Shown: piece after piece, positions 44,150 to 52,817 of the stretch | Position numbering within the stretch: position 1 is the first letter of the stretch | How the letters are laid out: every line of letters begins with the position of its first letter | Assembly: GCF_011605345.1 (NCBI RefSeq) | Contig: NZ_JAAOXM010000006.1 | Span: 248,001-312,000 of the forward strand | DNA from: Burkholderia sp. D-99 | GTDB lineage: Bacteria > Pseudomonadota > Gammaproteobacteria > Burkholderiales > Burkholderiaceae | Length of the DNA stretch: 64,000 nucleotides | Direction: 5' to 3' | Notes under the pieces: model-generated | Databases searched by the model: none | Seen by the model: only the letters and a program-made list of their open reading frames with translations | What the model was told of the DNA's origin: nothing | Position numbers and translations under genes: made by a program

Positions 44150-45838
44150 TCAGCGGCCGAGCATCGGCAGCTTCAGGCCGGCTTCGCGGGCCGTCTGCTG
44201 CGCGAGTTCGTAGCCGGCATCCGCATGGCGCATCACGCCCGTCGCCGGGTCGTTCAGCAGCACGCGGCCGAGGCGTTCGTGCGCTTCGGCGGTACCGTCG
44301 GCGACGATCACGACGCCCGAGTGCTGCGAGAAGCCCATGCCGACACCGCCGCCATGGTGCAGCGACACCCACGATGCGCCGCCTGCGGTGTTCAGCAGTG
44401 CGTTCAGCAGCGGCCAGTCGCTCACGGCGTCCGAGCCGTCCTTCATCGATTCCGTCTCGCGGTTCGGGCTTGCGACCGAACCCGTGTCGAGGTGGTCGCG
44501 GCCGATCACGATCGGGGCCTTCAGTTCGCCGTTCTTGACCATCTCGTTGAACGCCTGGCCGAGGCGATAGCGATCCTTCACGCCGACCCAGCAGATCCGT
44601 GCCGGCAGGCCCTGGAACGCGATGCGCTCACGCGCCATGTCGAGCCAGTTGTGCAGGTGCGGATCGTCGGGGATCAGCTCCTTCACCTTCTGGTCGGTCT
44701 TGTAGATGTCTTCCGGATCGCCCGACAGCGCGACCCAGCGGAACGGGCCCTTGCCTTCGCAGAACAGCGGGCGGATGTACGCCGGCACGAAGCCCGGGAA
44801 GTCGAACGCGTTCTCGACGCCCATTTCCAGCGCCATCTGGCGGATGTTGTTGCCGTAGTCGAGCGTTGCCGCGCCGCGCTCCTGCAGATCCAGCATCGCC
44901 TGCACCTGGACGGCCATCGACTGCTTCGCGACCTTCACGATGCTCTGCGGATCGACCTTCTGCGCTTCGCGCCATTGCGCGACGGTCCAGCCTTGCGGCA
45001 GGTAGCCGTTGATCGGGTCGTGCGCGCTCGTCTGGTCGGTCACGCAATCCGGCGTGATGCCGCGCTTGACGAGTTCCGGGAACACGTCGGCCGCGTTGCC
45101 GAGCAAGCCGATCGACACGGGCTTGCCGGTGCGCTTCGCTTCCTCGATCATGCCGAGCGCTTCGTCGAGCGTCGTCGCCTTCTTGTCGACGTAGCGCGTC
45201 TTCAGGCGGAAGTCGATACGCGTCTCGTCGCATTCGACCGCGATCATCGAGAAGCCGGCCATCGTCGCGGCCAGCGGCTGCGCGCCGCCCATGCCACCCA
45301 GGCCGCCCGTCAGGATCCAGCGGCCCGACGGATCGCCGTTGAAGTGCTGGTTCGCGACCGAGAAGAACGTTTCATAGGTACCCTGAACGATGCCCTGGCT
45401 GCCGATGTAGATCCAGCTGCCGGCCGTCATCTGGCCGTACATCATCAGGCCCTTGCGGTCGAGCTCGTGGAAGTGGTCCCAGTTCGCCCAGTGCGGCACG
45501 AGGTTCGAATTCGCCAGCAGCACGCGCGGTGCATCCTTGTGCGTGCGGAACACACCGACCGGCTTGCCCGACTGGATCAGCAGCGTCTCGTTCTCTTCGA
45601 GATCCTTCAGCGACGCGAGGATCTGGTCGTAGCATTCCCAGTTGCGCGCCGCGCGGCCGATGCCGCCGTACACGACGAGCGCATGCGGATGCTCGGCGAC
45701 TTCCGGGTCGAGGTTGTTCTGGATCATCCGGTAGGCCGCTTCGGCCAGCCAGGTCTTGCAAACTTTCTCGCTGCCGCGCGGCGCGCGGATCGTGCGCGTC
45801 GGATCGAGACGGGGATCGATGTGTTTCGGATGGTTCAT
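44150..45838 (-). CDS. hutU: Urocanate hydratase
   Basis: 562 residues, standard size. Adds water to urocanate, giving 4-imidazolone-5-propionate, using tightly bound NAD+. Signatures: TGGLGGMGGAQPLAATMAGF (NAD-binding region), QTSAHDPINGYLP and DHLDTGSVASPNRETESMKDG, and HHGGGVGMGFSQHSG. Start ATG 45838 with GGGAG upstream. It lies 38 bp after hutC and 2 bp before hutD. Confidence 0.97.
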   Translation of the reverse strand: MNHPKHIDPRLDPTRTIRAPRGSEKVCKTWLAEAAYRMIQNNLDPEVAEHPHALVVYGGIGRAARNWECYDQILASLKDLEENETLLIQSGKPVGVFRTHKDAPRVLLANSNLVPHWANWDHFHELDRKGLMMYGQMTAGSWIYIGSQGIVQGTYETFFSVANQHFNGDPSGRWILTGGLGGMGGAQPLAATMAGFSMIAVECDETRIDFRLKTRYVDKKATTLDEALGMIEEAKRTGKPVSIGLLGNAADVFPELVKRGITPDCVTDQTSAHDPINGYLPQGWTVAQWREAQKVDPQSIVKVAKQSMAVQVQAMLDLQERGAATLDYGNNIRQMALEMGVENAFDFPGFVPAYIRPLFCEGKGPFRWVALSGDPEDIYKTDQKVKELIPDDPHLHNWLDMARERIAFQGLPARICWVGVKDRYRLGQAFNEMVKNGELKAPIVIGRDHLDTGSVASPNRETESMKDGSDAVSDWPLLNALLNTAGGASWVSLHHGGGVGMGFSQHSGVVIVADGTAEAHERLGRVLLNDPATGVMRHADAGYELAQQTAREAGLKLPMLGR

Positions 45839-45876
45839 GACGACTGCTCCCGAGGGAAATGAATATCAAATAGGAA

Positions 45877-46572
45877 TCAGAAATGCCCGGTGAAGCGATA
45901 ACGGCTGCCGGGATGCCACAGATTCGCCACCGAGGCGACGACGCCCTGCGACCAGGTGCGCCGATGTAAAACCAGACACGGCTCGACGTCGTCCATCCGC
46001 AGCTGCTCGCGCCGCTCCGGCGCCGGGGCCGCCGCTTCGATCCGGTACTCGACGCGCTGCAGCGGAGCCGCGCGCATCAGGTACAGGTTCGGCGTCGTGT
46101 TCGTGAAATCCTGCCCGGCGTAATCCGGCGCGACCGCCGGATTCACCCACCGTTCTTCGAGCTGCACCGGCTCGTCGTTCTCGAAGTGCAGCACCTGCGA
46201 GTGAAACAGCTTCGTGCGCACCGTCACCTGCATCTCGTCGGCGAGCGCCTCGTCGGCGCGGATCGTGTCGAGGCCGAGCACGCTGGCGTGATACGCATGC
46301 CCGCGCGCGCCGACCTCCTCCGAGATGCTGCGGATCGCCACCAGCGTCGACTCGTACTTCGGCCGCGCGACGTAGGTGCCCGCGCCCTTCATGCGTGTGA
46401 GCACCTGCTCGGCCGTCAACTCGCGCAGCGCGCGGTTGACGGTCATGCGTGCCACCTTGAATTCGCGCGCCAGCTCGTTCTCGGACGGCACCTGGTCGCC
46501 CTCCTCCCACTCGCCTGCGTGGATGCGGCCCAGGATGAAATCCTTGATCTCCTGGTAGACCGGCGCGCTCAT
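45877..46572 (-). CDS. hutC: Histidine utilisation repressor HutC (GntR/UTRA)
   Basis: 231 residues: GntR winged helix (YQEIKDFILGRIHAGEWEEGDQVPSENELAREFKVARMTVNRALRELTAEQVLTRMKGAGTYV region) and a C-terminal UTRA ligand domain. HutC represses hut genes and is released by urocanate. Encoded within the operon it controls, 4 bp after hutH. Operators matching the family's TTGT-type dyads lie upstream of hutH (48112-48121 and 48157-48166). ATG 46572 (MSAPVYQE) is preferred over a longer in-frame start reading back into hutH. Confidence 0.94.
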   Translation of the reverse strand: MSAPVYQEIKDFILGRIHAGEWEEGDQVPSENELAREFKVARMTVNRALRELTAEQVLTRMKGAGTYVARPKYESTLVAIRSISEEVGARGHAYHASVLGLDTIRADEALADEMQVTVRTKLFHSQVLHFENDEPVQLEERWVNPAVAPDYAGQDFTNTTPNLYLMRAAPLQRVEYRIEAAAPAPERREQLRMDDVEPCLVLHRRTWSQGVVASVANLWHPGSRYRFTGHF

Positions 46573-46576
46573 GGGC

Positions 46577-48100
46577 TTACTGTTCCGATGCGAACGAGAA
46601 CGGCGCGATCTTCGCGAACGCGCGCTCGCCGACGAGCTTCGCGATCGCTGCGATGTCCGGTGCGAAGTAGTGGTCGAGCTCGTAGTGCGCAACCTTGCCG
46701 CGGATCGTTTCCATCGCGGGCGCCAGCTTCGGGCTCGTGTGGTACGGCGCGCGCAGGTCGACGCCTTGTGCGGCAGCCAGCAGTTCGATCGCGAGGATGT
46801 GCTTCGTGTTGTCGGCGATGTCGGCGAGCTTGCGCGCGGCGAACGTCGCCATTGACACGTGGTCTTCCTGGTTCGCGGAAGTCGGCAGCGAGTCGACCGA
46901 CGCCGGGTGCGCGAGCGTCTTGTTTTCCGATGCGAGCGCGGCAGCCGTCACGTGGGCGATCATGAAGCCCGAGTTCACGCCGCCGTCCCGCACGAGGAAC
47001 GGAGGCAGGCCCGACAGCGTCGCGTCGATCAGCAGCGCGATGCGGCGCTCGGCCAGCGCACCGATTTCAGCTGCGGCCAGTGCGAGGTTGTCGGCCGCGA
47101 ACGCGACGGGTTCCGCGTGGAAGTTGCCGCCCGACAGCACTTCACCGGTGTCCGGGAAGATCAGCGGGTTGTCCGATACGGCGTTCGCTTCGATCAACAG
47201 CACGTCGGCTGCATGGCGCATCTGGTCCAGACACGCGCCCATCACCTGCGGCTGGCAGCGCAGGCTGTACGGATCCTGCACCTTGTCGCAATCGCGGTGC
47301 GACTGGTTGATCGGCGAGCCTTCGAGCAGGTCGCGATACGACGCTGCCGCGTCGATCTGGCCTTGATGGCCGCGCAGTTCATGAATGCGGGCGTCGAACG
47401 GCTTCACCGAGCCGGCCGCCGCGTCGACCGACAGCGCACCCGCGACCAGCGCGGTGCGGTACAGGTCTTCGATCGAGAACATGTTGTCGAGCGCCAGCGC
47501 GGTGGATGCCTGCGTGCCGTTCAGCAGTGCGAGGCCTTCCTTCGCCTGCAGCGTCAGCGGCGCGAGGCCCGCGACGCGCAGACCGTCGACTGCGCTTGCG
47601 CGCTCGCCACGGATGAACACTTCGCCGACGCCGAGCAGCACGGCCGACATGTGCGCGAGCGGCGCGAGGTCGCCCGATGCGCCGACCGAGCCCTTCACCG
47701 GGATCAGCGGCAGCACGTCTGCGTTGAACAGCGTGATCAGCGCGTCCATCACTTCGCGACGGATGCCCGAGTGGCCGCGGCCGAGGCTCGACAGCTTCAG
47801 CGCCATCAGCAGGCGCACCGACGAGCGCGCCATCGGCTCGCCGACGCCGACCGCGTGCGACAGCACGAGGTTCTTCTGCAGCAGTTCGAGCTGGTCGTGC
47901 GGGATGTGCGTGCTGGCCAGGCGGCCGAAGCCCGTGTTGATGCCGTAGGCCGGCTCGCCCTTCGCGGCGATGTCGGCGACGGCCTTCGCGCCGGCGTCGA
48001 TCTTCGCGAAGCTGGCCGGGTCGAGCGTCAGCTGCACGGATTCGCGTGCGATCTGGCGCAGTTGCGGGAGGGTCAGGTGGCCGGGGGTCAACGTAATCAT
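46577..48100 (-). CDS. hutH: Histidine ammonia-lyase
   Basis: First step of histidine breakdown: L-histidine to urocanate and ammonia. 507 residues. The MIO prosthetic group forms from Ala141-Ser142-Gly143 in KGSVGASGDLAPLAHM. First gene of the hut operon. One HutC-type operator lies 11 bp before the start and covers its ribosome-binding region, the other 45 bp further upstream. Confidence 0.97.
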   Translation of the reverse strand: MITLTPGHLTLPQLRQIARESVQLTLDPASFAKIDAGAKAVADIAAKGEPAYGINTGFGRLASTHIPHDQLELLQKNLVLSHAVGVGEPMARSSVRLLMALKLSSLGRGHSGIRREVMDALITLFNADVLPLIPVKGSVGASGDLAPLAHMSAVLLGVGEVFIRGERASAVDGLRVAGLAPLTLQAKEGLALLNGTQASTALALDNMFSIEDLYRTALVAGALSVDAAAGSVKPFDARIHELRGHQGQIDAAASYRDLLEGSPINQSHRDCDKVQDPYSLRCQPQVMGACLDQMRHAADVLLIEANAVSDNPLIFPDTGEVLSGGNFHAEPVAFAADNLALAAAEIGALAERRIALLIDATLSGLPPFLVRDGGVNSGFMIAHVTAAALASENKTLAHPASVDSLPTSANQEDHVSMATFAARKLADIADNTKHILAIELLAAAQGVDLRAPYHTSPKLAPAMETIRGKVAHYELDHYFAPDIAAIAKLVGERAFAKIAPFSFASEQ

Positions 48101-48111
48101 GTGAGCAATCC

Positions 48112-48166
48112 TGTCTAGACAAGTTCGGAGTGGTTTGAAGTGTAGCCACCTGAACTTGTCTAGACA
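48112..48166. promoter_or_regulatory. Paired HutC-type operators upstream of hutH
   Basis: TGTCTAGACA occurs at 48112-48121 and TTGTCTAGACAA at 48156-48167. Extended by five bases on the inner sides, they form a perfect 15-bp inverted repeat (48112-48126 and 48152-48166). Site centres are 45 bp apart. HutC regulators bind dyads of this general TTGT...ACAA form. Confidence 0.75.
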
Positions 48167-48253
48167 ACCCGTTTTTCACCGATTTCGACTTGGGAGTTTC
48201 CCTGATGCCCGGTGGGGCCCGCCGGATCGGTTGGCGGGATCCGACTCTTAACA

Positions 48254-48285
48254 TATGTTGCAATTATTTTGTCTTTGGCAACATA
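48254..48285. promoter_or_regulatory. TATGTTGC...GCAACATA inverted repeat upstream of the binding-protein gene
   Basis: Perfect 8-bp arms (48254-48261 and 48278-48285) with 16 bp between, ending 28 bp before the start of the binding-protein gene at 48314. The segment is strikingly AT-rich. Possible operator; a hairpin in the leader is the alternative. Confidence 0.45.
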
Positions 48286-48313
48286 CGGATCACCATTTGT
48301 CACGGAGACCGTC

Positions 48314-49234
48314 ATGCACTTCCCGCCCCGCTTCACCGCCCTGCTCGGCCGCGGCCTGCTCGCCGCCGCGTGTGCACTCGCATGCGGCGCCCCGTTCGCC
48401 GCGGAGCCGCTCTCGGGCACGCTCGAGAAGATCCGGCAGAGCAACCTGATCTCGATCGGCCACCGCGAAACGTCGGTGCCGTTCTCCTACGTCGACGCGA
48501 ACGGCAAGGTCATCGGCTTCTCGCAGGACCTGTGCGACCGCGTGATTGCCGCCGTGAAGGCGCGCGTCGGCAAGCCCGACCTGCAGGTGCGCTTCATCCC
48601 CGTCACGTCGCAGAACCGCATCCCGCTCGTGCAGAACGGCACCGTCGATCTCGAATGCGGCGTCACCACGAACCTCGCCGCGCGTCACGCGCAGGTTGCC
48701 TTCTCGACCACCTTCTTCGTCGCGACGACGCGCCTGCTCACGCGCACGAGCTCGGGCATCCGCGACTTCCCCGACCTCGCCGGCAAGACGGTCGTGACGA
48801 ACCAGGGCACGACGTCCGAGCGCCTGCTGCGCAGGATGAACGAGGAAAAGAAGATGAACGTGCAGATCATCAGCGCGAAGGACTACGGCGAAGGACGCCT
48901 CACGCTCGAATCGGGCCGCGCGGCCGCGTACATGATGGACGACGTGCTGCTCGCGGGCGTGCGCCAGCTCGCCGCGAAGCCGGCCGACTGGCAGATCGTC
49001 GGCACGCCGCAGTCGTCGGAAGCCTACGGGTTCATGCTGCGCAAGGACGATCCGCAGTTCAAGGCGCTCGTCGACGGCGTGCTCGTGCAGTTGATGAAGC
49101 GCGGCGAGATCGACGCGCTGTACGACAGGTGGTTCCTGAAGCCGGTGCCGCCGAAGGGGCTCGCGTTCGACTTCCCGATGAGCGACGTGATCAAGGCGCG
49201 CTACGCGGCGCCGAACGACGCGCCGCTCGAATGA
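48314..49234 (+). CDS. Glutamate/aspartate-type ABC transporter substrate-binding protein
   Basis: 306-residue periplasmic solute-binding protein of the amino-acid (family 3) type. Signal peptide about 1-28 (GLLAAACALACGAPFAAEP). ETSVPFSYVDANGKVIGFSQDLCDRV is the family ligand-binding start, close to GltI/AatJ. ATG 48314 with GGAG at 48304-48307 is preferred to an in-frame start at 48212. No permease or ATPase genes adjoin, so it is an orphan binding protein that must share a transporter elsewhere. Divergent from the hut operon, across a shared region. Confidence 0.9.
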   Translation: MHFPPRFTALLGRGLLAAACALACGAPFAAEPLSGTLEKIRQSNLISIGHRETSVPFSYVDANGKVIGFSQDLCDRVIAAVKARVGKPDLQVRFIPVTSQNRIPLVQNGTVDLECGVTTNLAARHAQVAFSTTFFVATTRLLTRTSSGIRDFPDLAGKTVVTNQGTTSERLLRRMNEEKKMNVQIISAKDYGEGRLTLESGRAAAYMMDDVLLAGVRQLAAKPADWQIVGTPQSSEAYGFMLRKDDPQFKALVDGVLVQLMKRGEIDALYDRWFLKPVPPKGLAFDFPMSDVIKARYAAPNDAPLE

Positions 49235-49264
49235 GCGACGCCGGTTGACGTGCGGTGACCTGCG

Positions 49265-50026
49265 CTATGCGCGCGTGCGCGTCCACGCGACGCACGCCGC
49301 GTAGCCGGGCGCCGCATCGAGCCACGCGGCATCGAACGCCGCGACGCCGGCCGCCGGCGCGGCCGGGTCGACGATCGTCGTCGCGGGTGTCGCCACATCG
49401 CGCGGCGGCACGACCGCGAACGCACGCAACCCGCCGACGATGCCGGTGCCGAGCGCCTTGAGCAGCGCTTCCTTCGCCGACCACACGCGCATGAACGCCG
49501 CCGCGCGCGCGGCGGGCGACGTGCTGTCGAGCCAGGCGGCCTCGGCGGGCGCGCAGACTTCGCGCGTCAGCGCACGCCAGTCGGCCGCGCGGTCACAACA
49601 CTCGATATCGACGCCGACGCGGCCCGCGGGCGCCCACGCGAGCAACGCGTGGGCGCCTGCATGCGACACGTTGAAATCGAGTTCCGTCTGATACGCGGGG
49701 GCCGGCGACGGCCGCCCCGATTCGTCGACGACGATCGCGACCGCGTGCGGCGCGACCCCGAGGGCCGCGCCGAGCACGTCGCGCAGCGCGGCACGCGTCG
49801 CGGCACTGCGTACCGCATCCTCGTGACGCATGAAGCGCGCGGCACGCGCGCGTTCGCCATCGCTCAGTGCCGCATAGGCCGGCGAGGCGAGCGGGATGCT
49901 CCAGTCGAAATCGATGCGCACGACCCGCACACCCGCGCGGGCTGCGGCGGGCGGCACATCGAGCGCGTGCACGCGCCACGCGCGGGGGGTGTCGGCCGGA
50001 GAAGCGGAATCGGACGGAATGGACAT
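49265..50026 (-). CDS. Sfp-type 4'-phosphopantetheinyl transferase
   Basis: 253-residue PPTase with the two-domain Sfp/EntD layout: VGVDIECCDRAADW (Mg-binding Asp/Glu), VWSAKEALLKALGTGI (catalytic Glu/Lys), and LDFNVSHAGAHALLAWAP. It transfers phosphopantetheine from CoA to carrier proteins of NRPS/PKS or similar pathways. No such synthase is in the window, so it probably serves remote clusters. Gly/Ala/Arg-rich composition throughout. The ATG at 50026 is the first in frame. Confidence 0.88.
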   Translation of the reverse strand: MSIPSDSASPADTPRAWRVHALDVPPAAARAGVRVVRIDFDWSIPLASPAYAALSDGERARAARFMRHEDAVRSAATRAALRDVLGAALGVAPHAVAIVVDESGRPSPAPAYQTELDFNVSHAGAHALLAWAPAGRVGVDIECCDRAADWRALTREVCAPAEAAWLDSTSPAARAAAFMRVWSAKEALLKALGTGIVGGLRAFAVVPPRDVATPATTIVDPAAPAAGVAAFDAAWLDAAPGYAACVAWTRTRA

Positions 50027-50209
50027 CGATGCGCGGCAGCCTGTGCTGTGAAAGGGAAGGCCCGATGTTAATCGATCGCGCCGGCGTACGAGCCGGCGGG
50101 TGTGCGGATCGCCGCGGCCGCATCGAACCGGAGCGGCTTCATGAGCGGCATGCGAAGGCCGCGCACGGCAACACGCGATGCCTGCGACGCATCGGGCAGC
50201 CGCCGTGCA

Positions 50210-51250
50210 TCACCCGTTCGCGGCGACGCCCGGCACGCCGCTGCCCGCTGCCCGCCCGCGCGACGCCGGGTGGAGCGCGCGCACGCGGCCCGGCGCATCG
50301 GCCGGCAGCACGCCGTGCTGCAGCCAGTACAACGCAAGCGGCCACAACGTGTCGGTGAAGCGGCTGTGGAAAAACGCGAAATGGCCGATCGCATCGACGC
50401 CGATGTCGGCCGGCCCGATCCGCAGATGCGTGACGTCGCTGCCCGTGTAGTAGCCGACCAGCCGCTCGATCGCTTCGACCGTGCCGAACCCGTCGTCGTC
50501 GAGGCCGATCGCGAGCATCGGCGCCGACAGCCCCGCGAAGCGGGCGGGCAACGCGGCGCGGCTCGCGGCGGGTTCAGCGAGCGGGCCGCTCGTATAGCCA
50601 TCCTCGAAGCGCGCCTGCGAGCGCACCCACGACAACGCGACGCCGCGCGGCGTGTCCTCCATCCAGCCGAGCCGCTTCGCGGGCACGTAGCCGAACACCG
50701 TCGCGAGCACCGGCATCGCAACGTGCCACTTCCACCACATGCGCCGCCGTTCGGCCGGCAGGTAATCGCGCCAGTACGCGTACTGCGCGCCGACCGTCAC
50801 CGCATGCCGCACGTGTCCGTTCGATGCCGCGAGCCCGAGCGCGAACCCGCCGATGCTGTGCGCGACGACGTCGATCGGCTGGCCTGGAAACGCGTCGCGA
50901 GCGTATTGCAGCGCGGCTTCGCAATCGAGCCGCCCCCAGTCGAGCCAGTTCGCGCGCAGCTTCGCGAGCTGCGCCGGGCGCGACCCGCCGATGCCGCGAT
51001 AGTCGTAGACGAGCACGTCGCGCCCCTGTGAGAACAGCCAGGCCGCGAAACGAAAGTAGTAATCGCAACGCACCGACGTCGCACAATTGATGACCGTCAC
51101 GGGCCGCGCGACACTGCCGCCGCGATGGCGCCATACATGGCCGCGCAATTCATAGCCGTCGGCCGCGCGCAGCGTCACGGGCTCGGGCGGCAATGCGCCC
51201 GCCGCGCGGCTGCCCTGCGTCGTTCCGCTGCCTTCGTTCGAAATCGTCAT
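50210..51250 (-). CDS. Alpha/beta hydrolase (serine)
   Basis: 346 residues. Nucleophile Ser in VVAHSIGGFALGLAA (G-X-S-X-G variant A-H-S-I-G), catalytic acid likely in APMLAIGLDDDGFG, His in IDAIGHFAFFHSR. Resembles the BdlA/YheT-like esterase group; substrate unknown. ATG 51250 is preceded by CAGGAG and, 14 bp further upstream, by the first of a tandem set of hairpin repeats. 183 bp of unannotated sequence separates it from the PPTase gene. Confidence 0.86.
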   Translation of the reverse strand: MTISNEGSGTTQGSRAAGALPPEPVTLRAADGYELRGHVWRHRGGSVARPVTVINCATSVRCDYYFRFAAWLFSQGRDVLVYDYRGIGGSRPAQLAKLRANWLDWGRLDCEAALQYARDAFPGQPIDVVAHSIGGFALGLAASNGHVRHAVTVGAQYAYWRDYLPAERRRMWWKWHVAMPVLATVFGYVPAKRLGWMEDTPRGVALSWVRSQARFEDGYTSGPLAEPAASRAALPARFAGLSAPMLAIGLDDDGFGTVEAIERLVGYYTGSDVTHLRIGPADIGVDAIGHFAFFHSRFTDTLWPLALYWLQHGVLPADAPGRVRALHPASRGRAAGSGVPGVAANG

Positions 51251-51263
51251 CGAGTCTCCTGTC

Positions 51264-51604
51264 GGTCCGAGTTAGCGCTTTAGCGCTTACTCGGACCCCA
51301 TGCTTCGCGGTCGGTCCGAGTTAGCGCTTTGGCGCTTACTCGGGTCCCATGCTTCGCGGTCGGTCCGGGTTAGCGCTTTGGCGCTTACTCGGGTCCCATG
51401 CTTCGCGGTCGATCCGGGTTGGCGCTTCAGCGCTTACTCGCATCCCGTGCTTCGCGGTCGGCCCGAGTTAGCGCTTTGGCGCTTCCTCAGCCCCCTACTT
51501 CACGTTCGATTCGGGTGGCGCCTCGGTGCTTGCCCGAGCCCATGCTTCGCACTCGGCCAGGGCGTCAACGCCCCGCCGCCTGCTCCAGCCCCATGCTTCG
51601 CCGC
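51264..51604. repeat. Tandem 49-bp hairpin repeat array, at least seven units
   Basis: Units begin at 51264, 51313, 51362, 51411, 51460, 51508 and 51555, spaced 49, 49, 49, 49, 48 and 47 bp. Unit 1 contains a 34-base near-palindrome (51264-51297): 15-base arms with one mismatch and a TTTA loop, with core GAGTTAGCGC/GCGCTTACTC. Each unit also carries ATGCTTCGCGGTC or a variant. Units 1-4 are highly alike; units 5-7 decay progressively with distance from the hydrolase gene. On the hydrolase strand the first hairpin lies right before its ribosome-binding site. Confidence 0.9.
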
Positions 51605-51688
51605 CCGAGCCCGCTCCAGCCTCCATTGAACTTGACGCGCCCCGCGTTCTCAACCAATCTTGCTGCTCCGTTCGCATGAGTCACGCGC
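51605..51688. other. Remaining gap between repeat array and LysR gene
   Basis: 84 bp with a partial, decayed repeat remnant (CCCGAGCCCGCTCCAGC) and no ORF. It must hold the promoter of the LysR gene, but no clear element is visible. Confidence 0.4.
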
Positions 51689-52630
51689 ATGTCAACGCCG
51701 CTCGTCCGTCTCCCGTCGCTCGACCTCGTCCGCGGTTTCGTCGCCGTCGGCCGCCGCATGAGCATCACGCTCGCCGCGCAGGACCTGTGCGTCACGCAAT
51801 CGGCGGTCAGCCGCCAGGTGCACGCGCTCGAAGCACATCTCGGCGTCGCGCTGCTGCAGCGCGGCTACCGGAAGATCGCGTTCACGCCGGAAGGCGAGCG
51901 GCTGTTTCGGGTCGCCGATGCGGCACTGCACGGCCTGCAGGACACCGTCGCGTCGCTCGCCGCCGCGCGCGAGCGCCAGCCCGTCACGATCACCGCGAGC
52001 ATCGGTGTCACCGCGCTGTGGTTGCTGCCGCGGCTCGGGCGGCTGCAGGCGCGCCTGCCGGAGATCGACCTGCGCGTCGCCGCGAACGACAAGGTACTCG
52101 ATTTGCGCGCCGAAGGCATCGACCTCGGCATCCGCTATTGTCCGCGCGACCGCGCGCCGGCCGGCGCGCTGCACCTGTTCGACGAGATCGTCGTGCCGGT
52201 CGCCCATCCCGCGCTCGCGGCGCGGCCCGTCACGAACGCGGCCGCGATCGCCGGCCACGTGCTGCTCGAATTCGACGGGCCGCCGCAGCCGCAATTGCAG
52301 TGGCACACGCACCTGCTCGCGGCCGGACTCGGCGACGCGCGCCCGAAAGGCGTGCTGCGCTTCAACCAGTACGACCAGGTGATCCAGGCCGCGATCGCCG
52401 GCCAGGGCATCGCGCTCGGGCGGCTCGCGCTCGTCGCGCCGATGCTCGCGGACGGGCGGCTCGCGGTGCTCGGGCCGCACACGCAGGCGCTGTCGGAGGC
52501 GTACGGCTACTGGCTGTTCCAGCACGATCCGGCGCCGCGCCGCGAAGTCGCAGACGTCCGCGACTGGATGCTCGCCGAAGCAGCCGAATGCGATACCGCG
52601 ATACGTGCGCACGACCCGGCATCGGCGTAG
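51689..52630 (+). CDS. LysR-family transcriptional regulator (GcvA-like)
   Basis: 313 residues. N-terminal helix-turn-helix (SLDLVRGFVAVGRRMSITLAAQDLCVTQSAVSRQVHALEAHLG) and a C-terminal effector domain. Sequence style, particularly VTQSAVSRQVHALE and LLQRGYRKIAFTPEGERL, is close to GcvA/AmpR-type regulators. It is divergent from the alpha/beta hydrolase over the repeat array and upstream of the MFS gene (187 bp), so either could be its target. Effector unknown. Confidence 0.9.
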   Translation: MSTPLVRLPSLDLVRGFVAVGRRMSITLAAQDLCVTQSAVSRQVHALEAHLGVALLQRGYRKIAFTPEGERLFRVADAALHGLQDTVASLAAARERQPVTITASIGVTALWLLPRLGRLQARLPEIDLRVAANDKVLDLRAEGIDLGIRYCPRDRAPAGALHLFDEIVVPVAHPALAARPVTNAAAIAGHVLLEFDGPPQPQLQWHTHLLAAGLGDARPKGVLRFNQYDQVIQAAIAGQGIALGRLALVAPMLADGRLAVLGPHTQALSEAYGYWLFQHDPAPRREVADVRDWMLAEAAECDTAIRAHDPASA

Positions 52631-52817
52631 GGCGGAGCCGGTTTGGCGAATGCCGCTGACCGCGGCCGGACGCTTCCGCCCCATCCCGAGCACCCCTCGT
52701 CGCATTCTCCGCACGCATGCCAACCTGACCGAATGATCGCTTGAGCGGCAACGGTCCCGATCGTCTAATCGGATCGAGCGCGGCCGTTTCGCCGCGCACC
52801 TTCATCCGGAGACACGC

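Noticed and set aside
51264..51604. CRISPR array
   Set aside because: Repeats are contiguous 49-bp units without unique spacers and they decay in one direction; no cas genes near.
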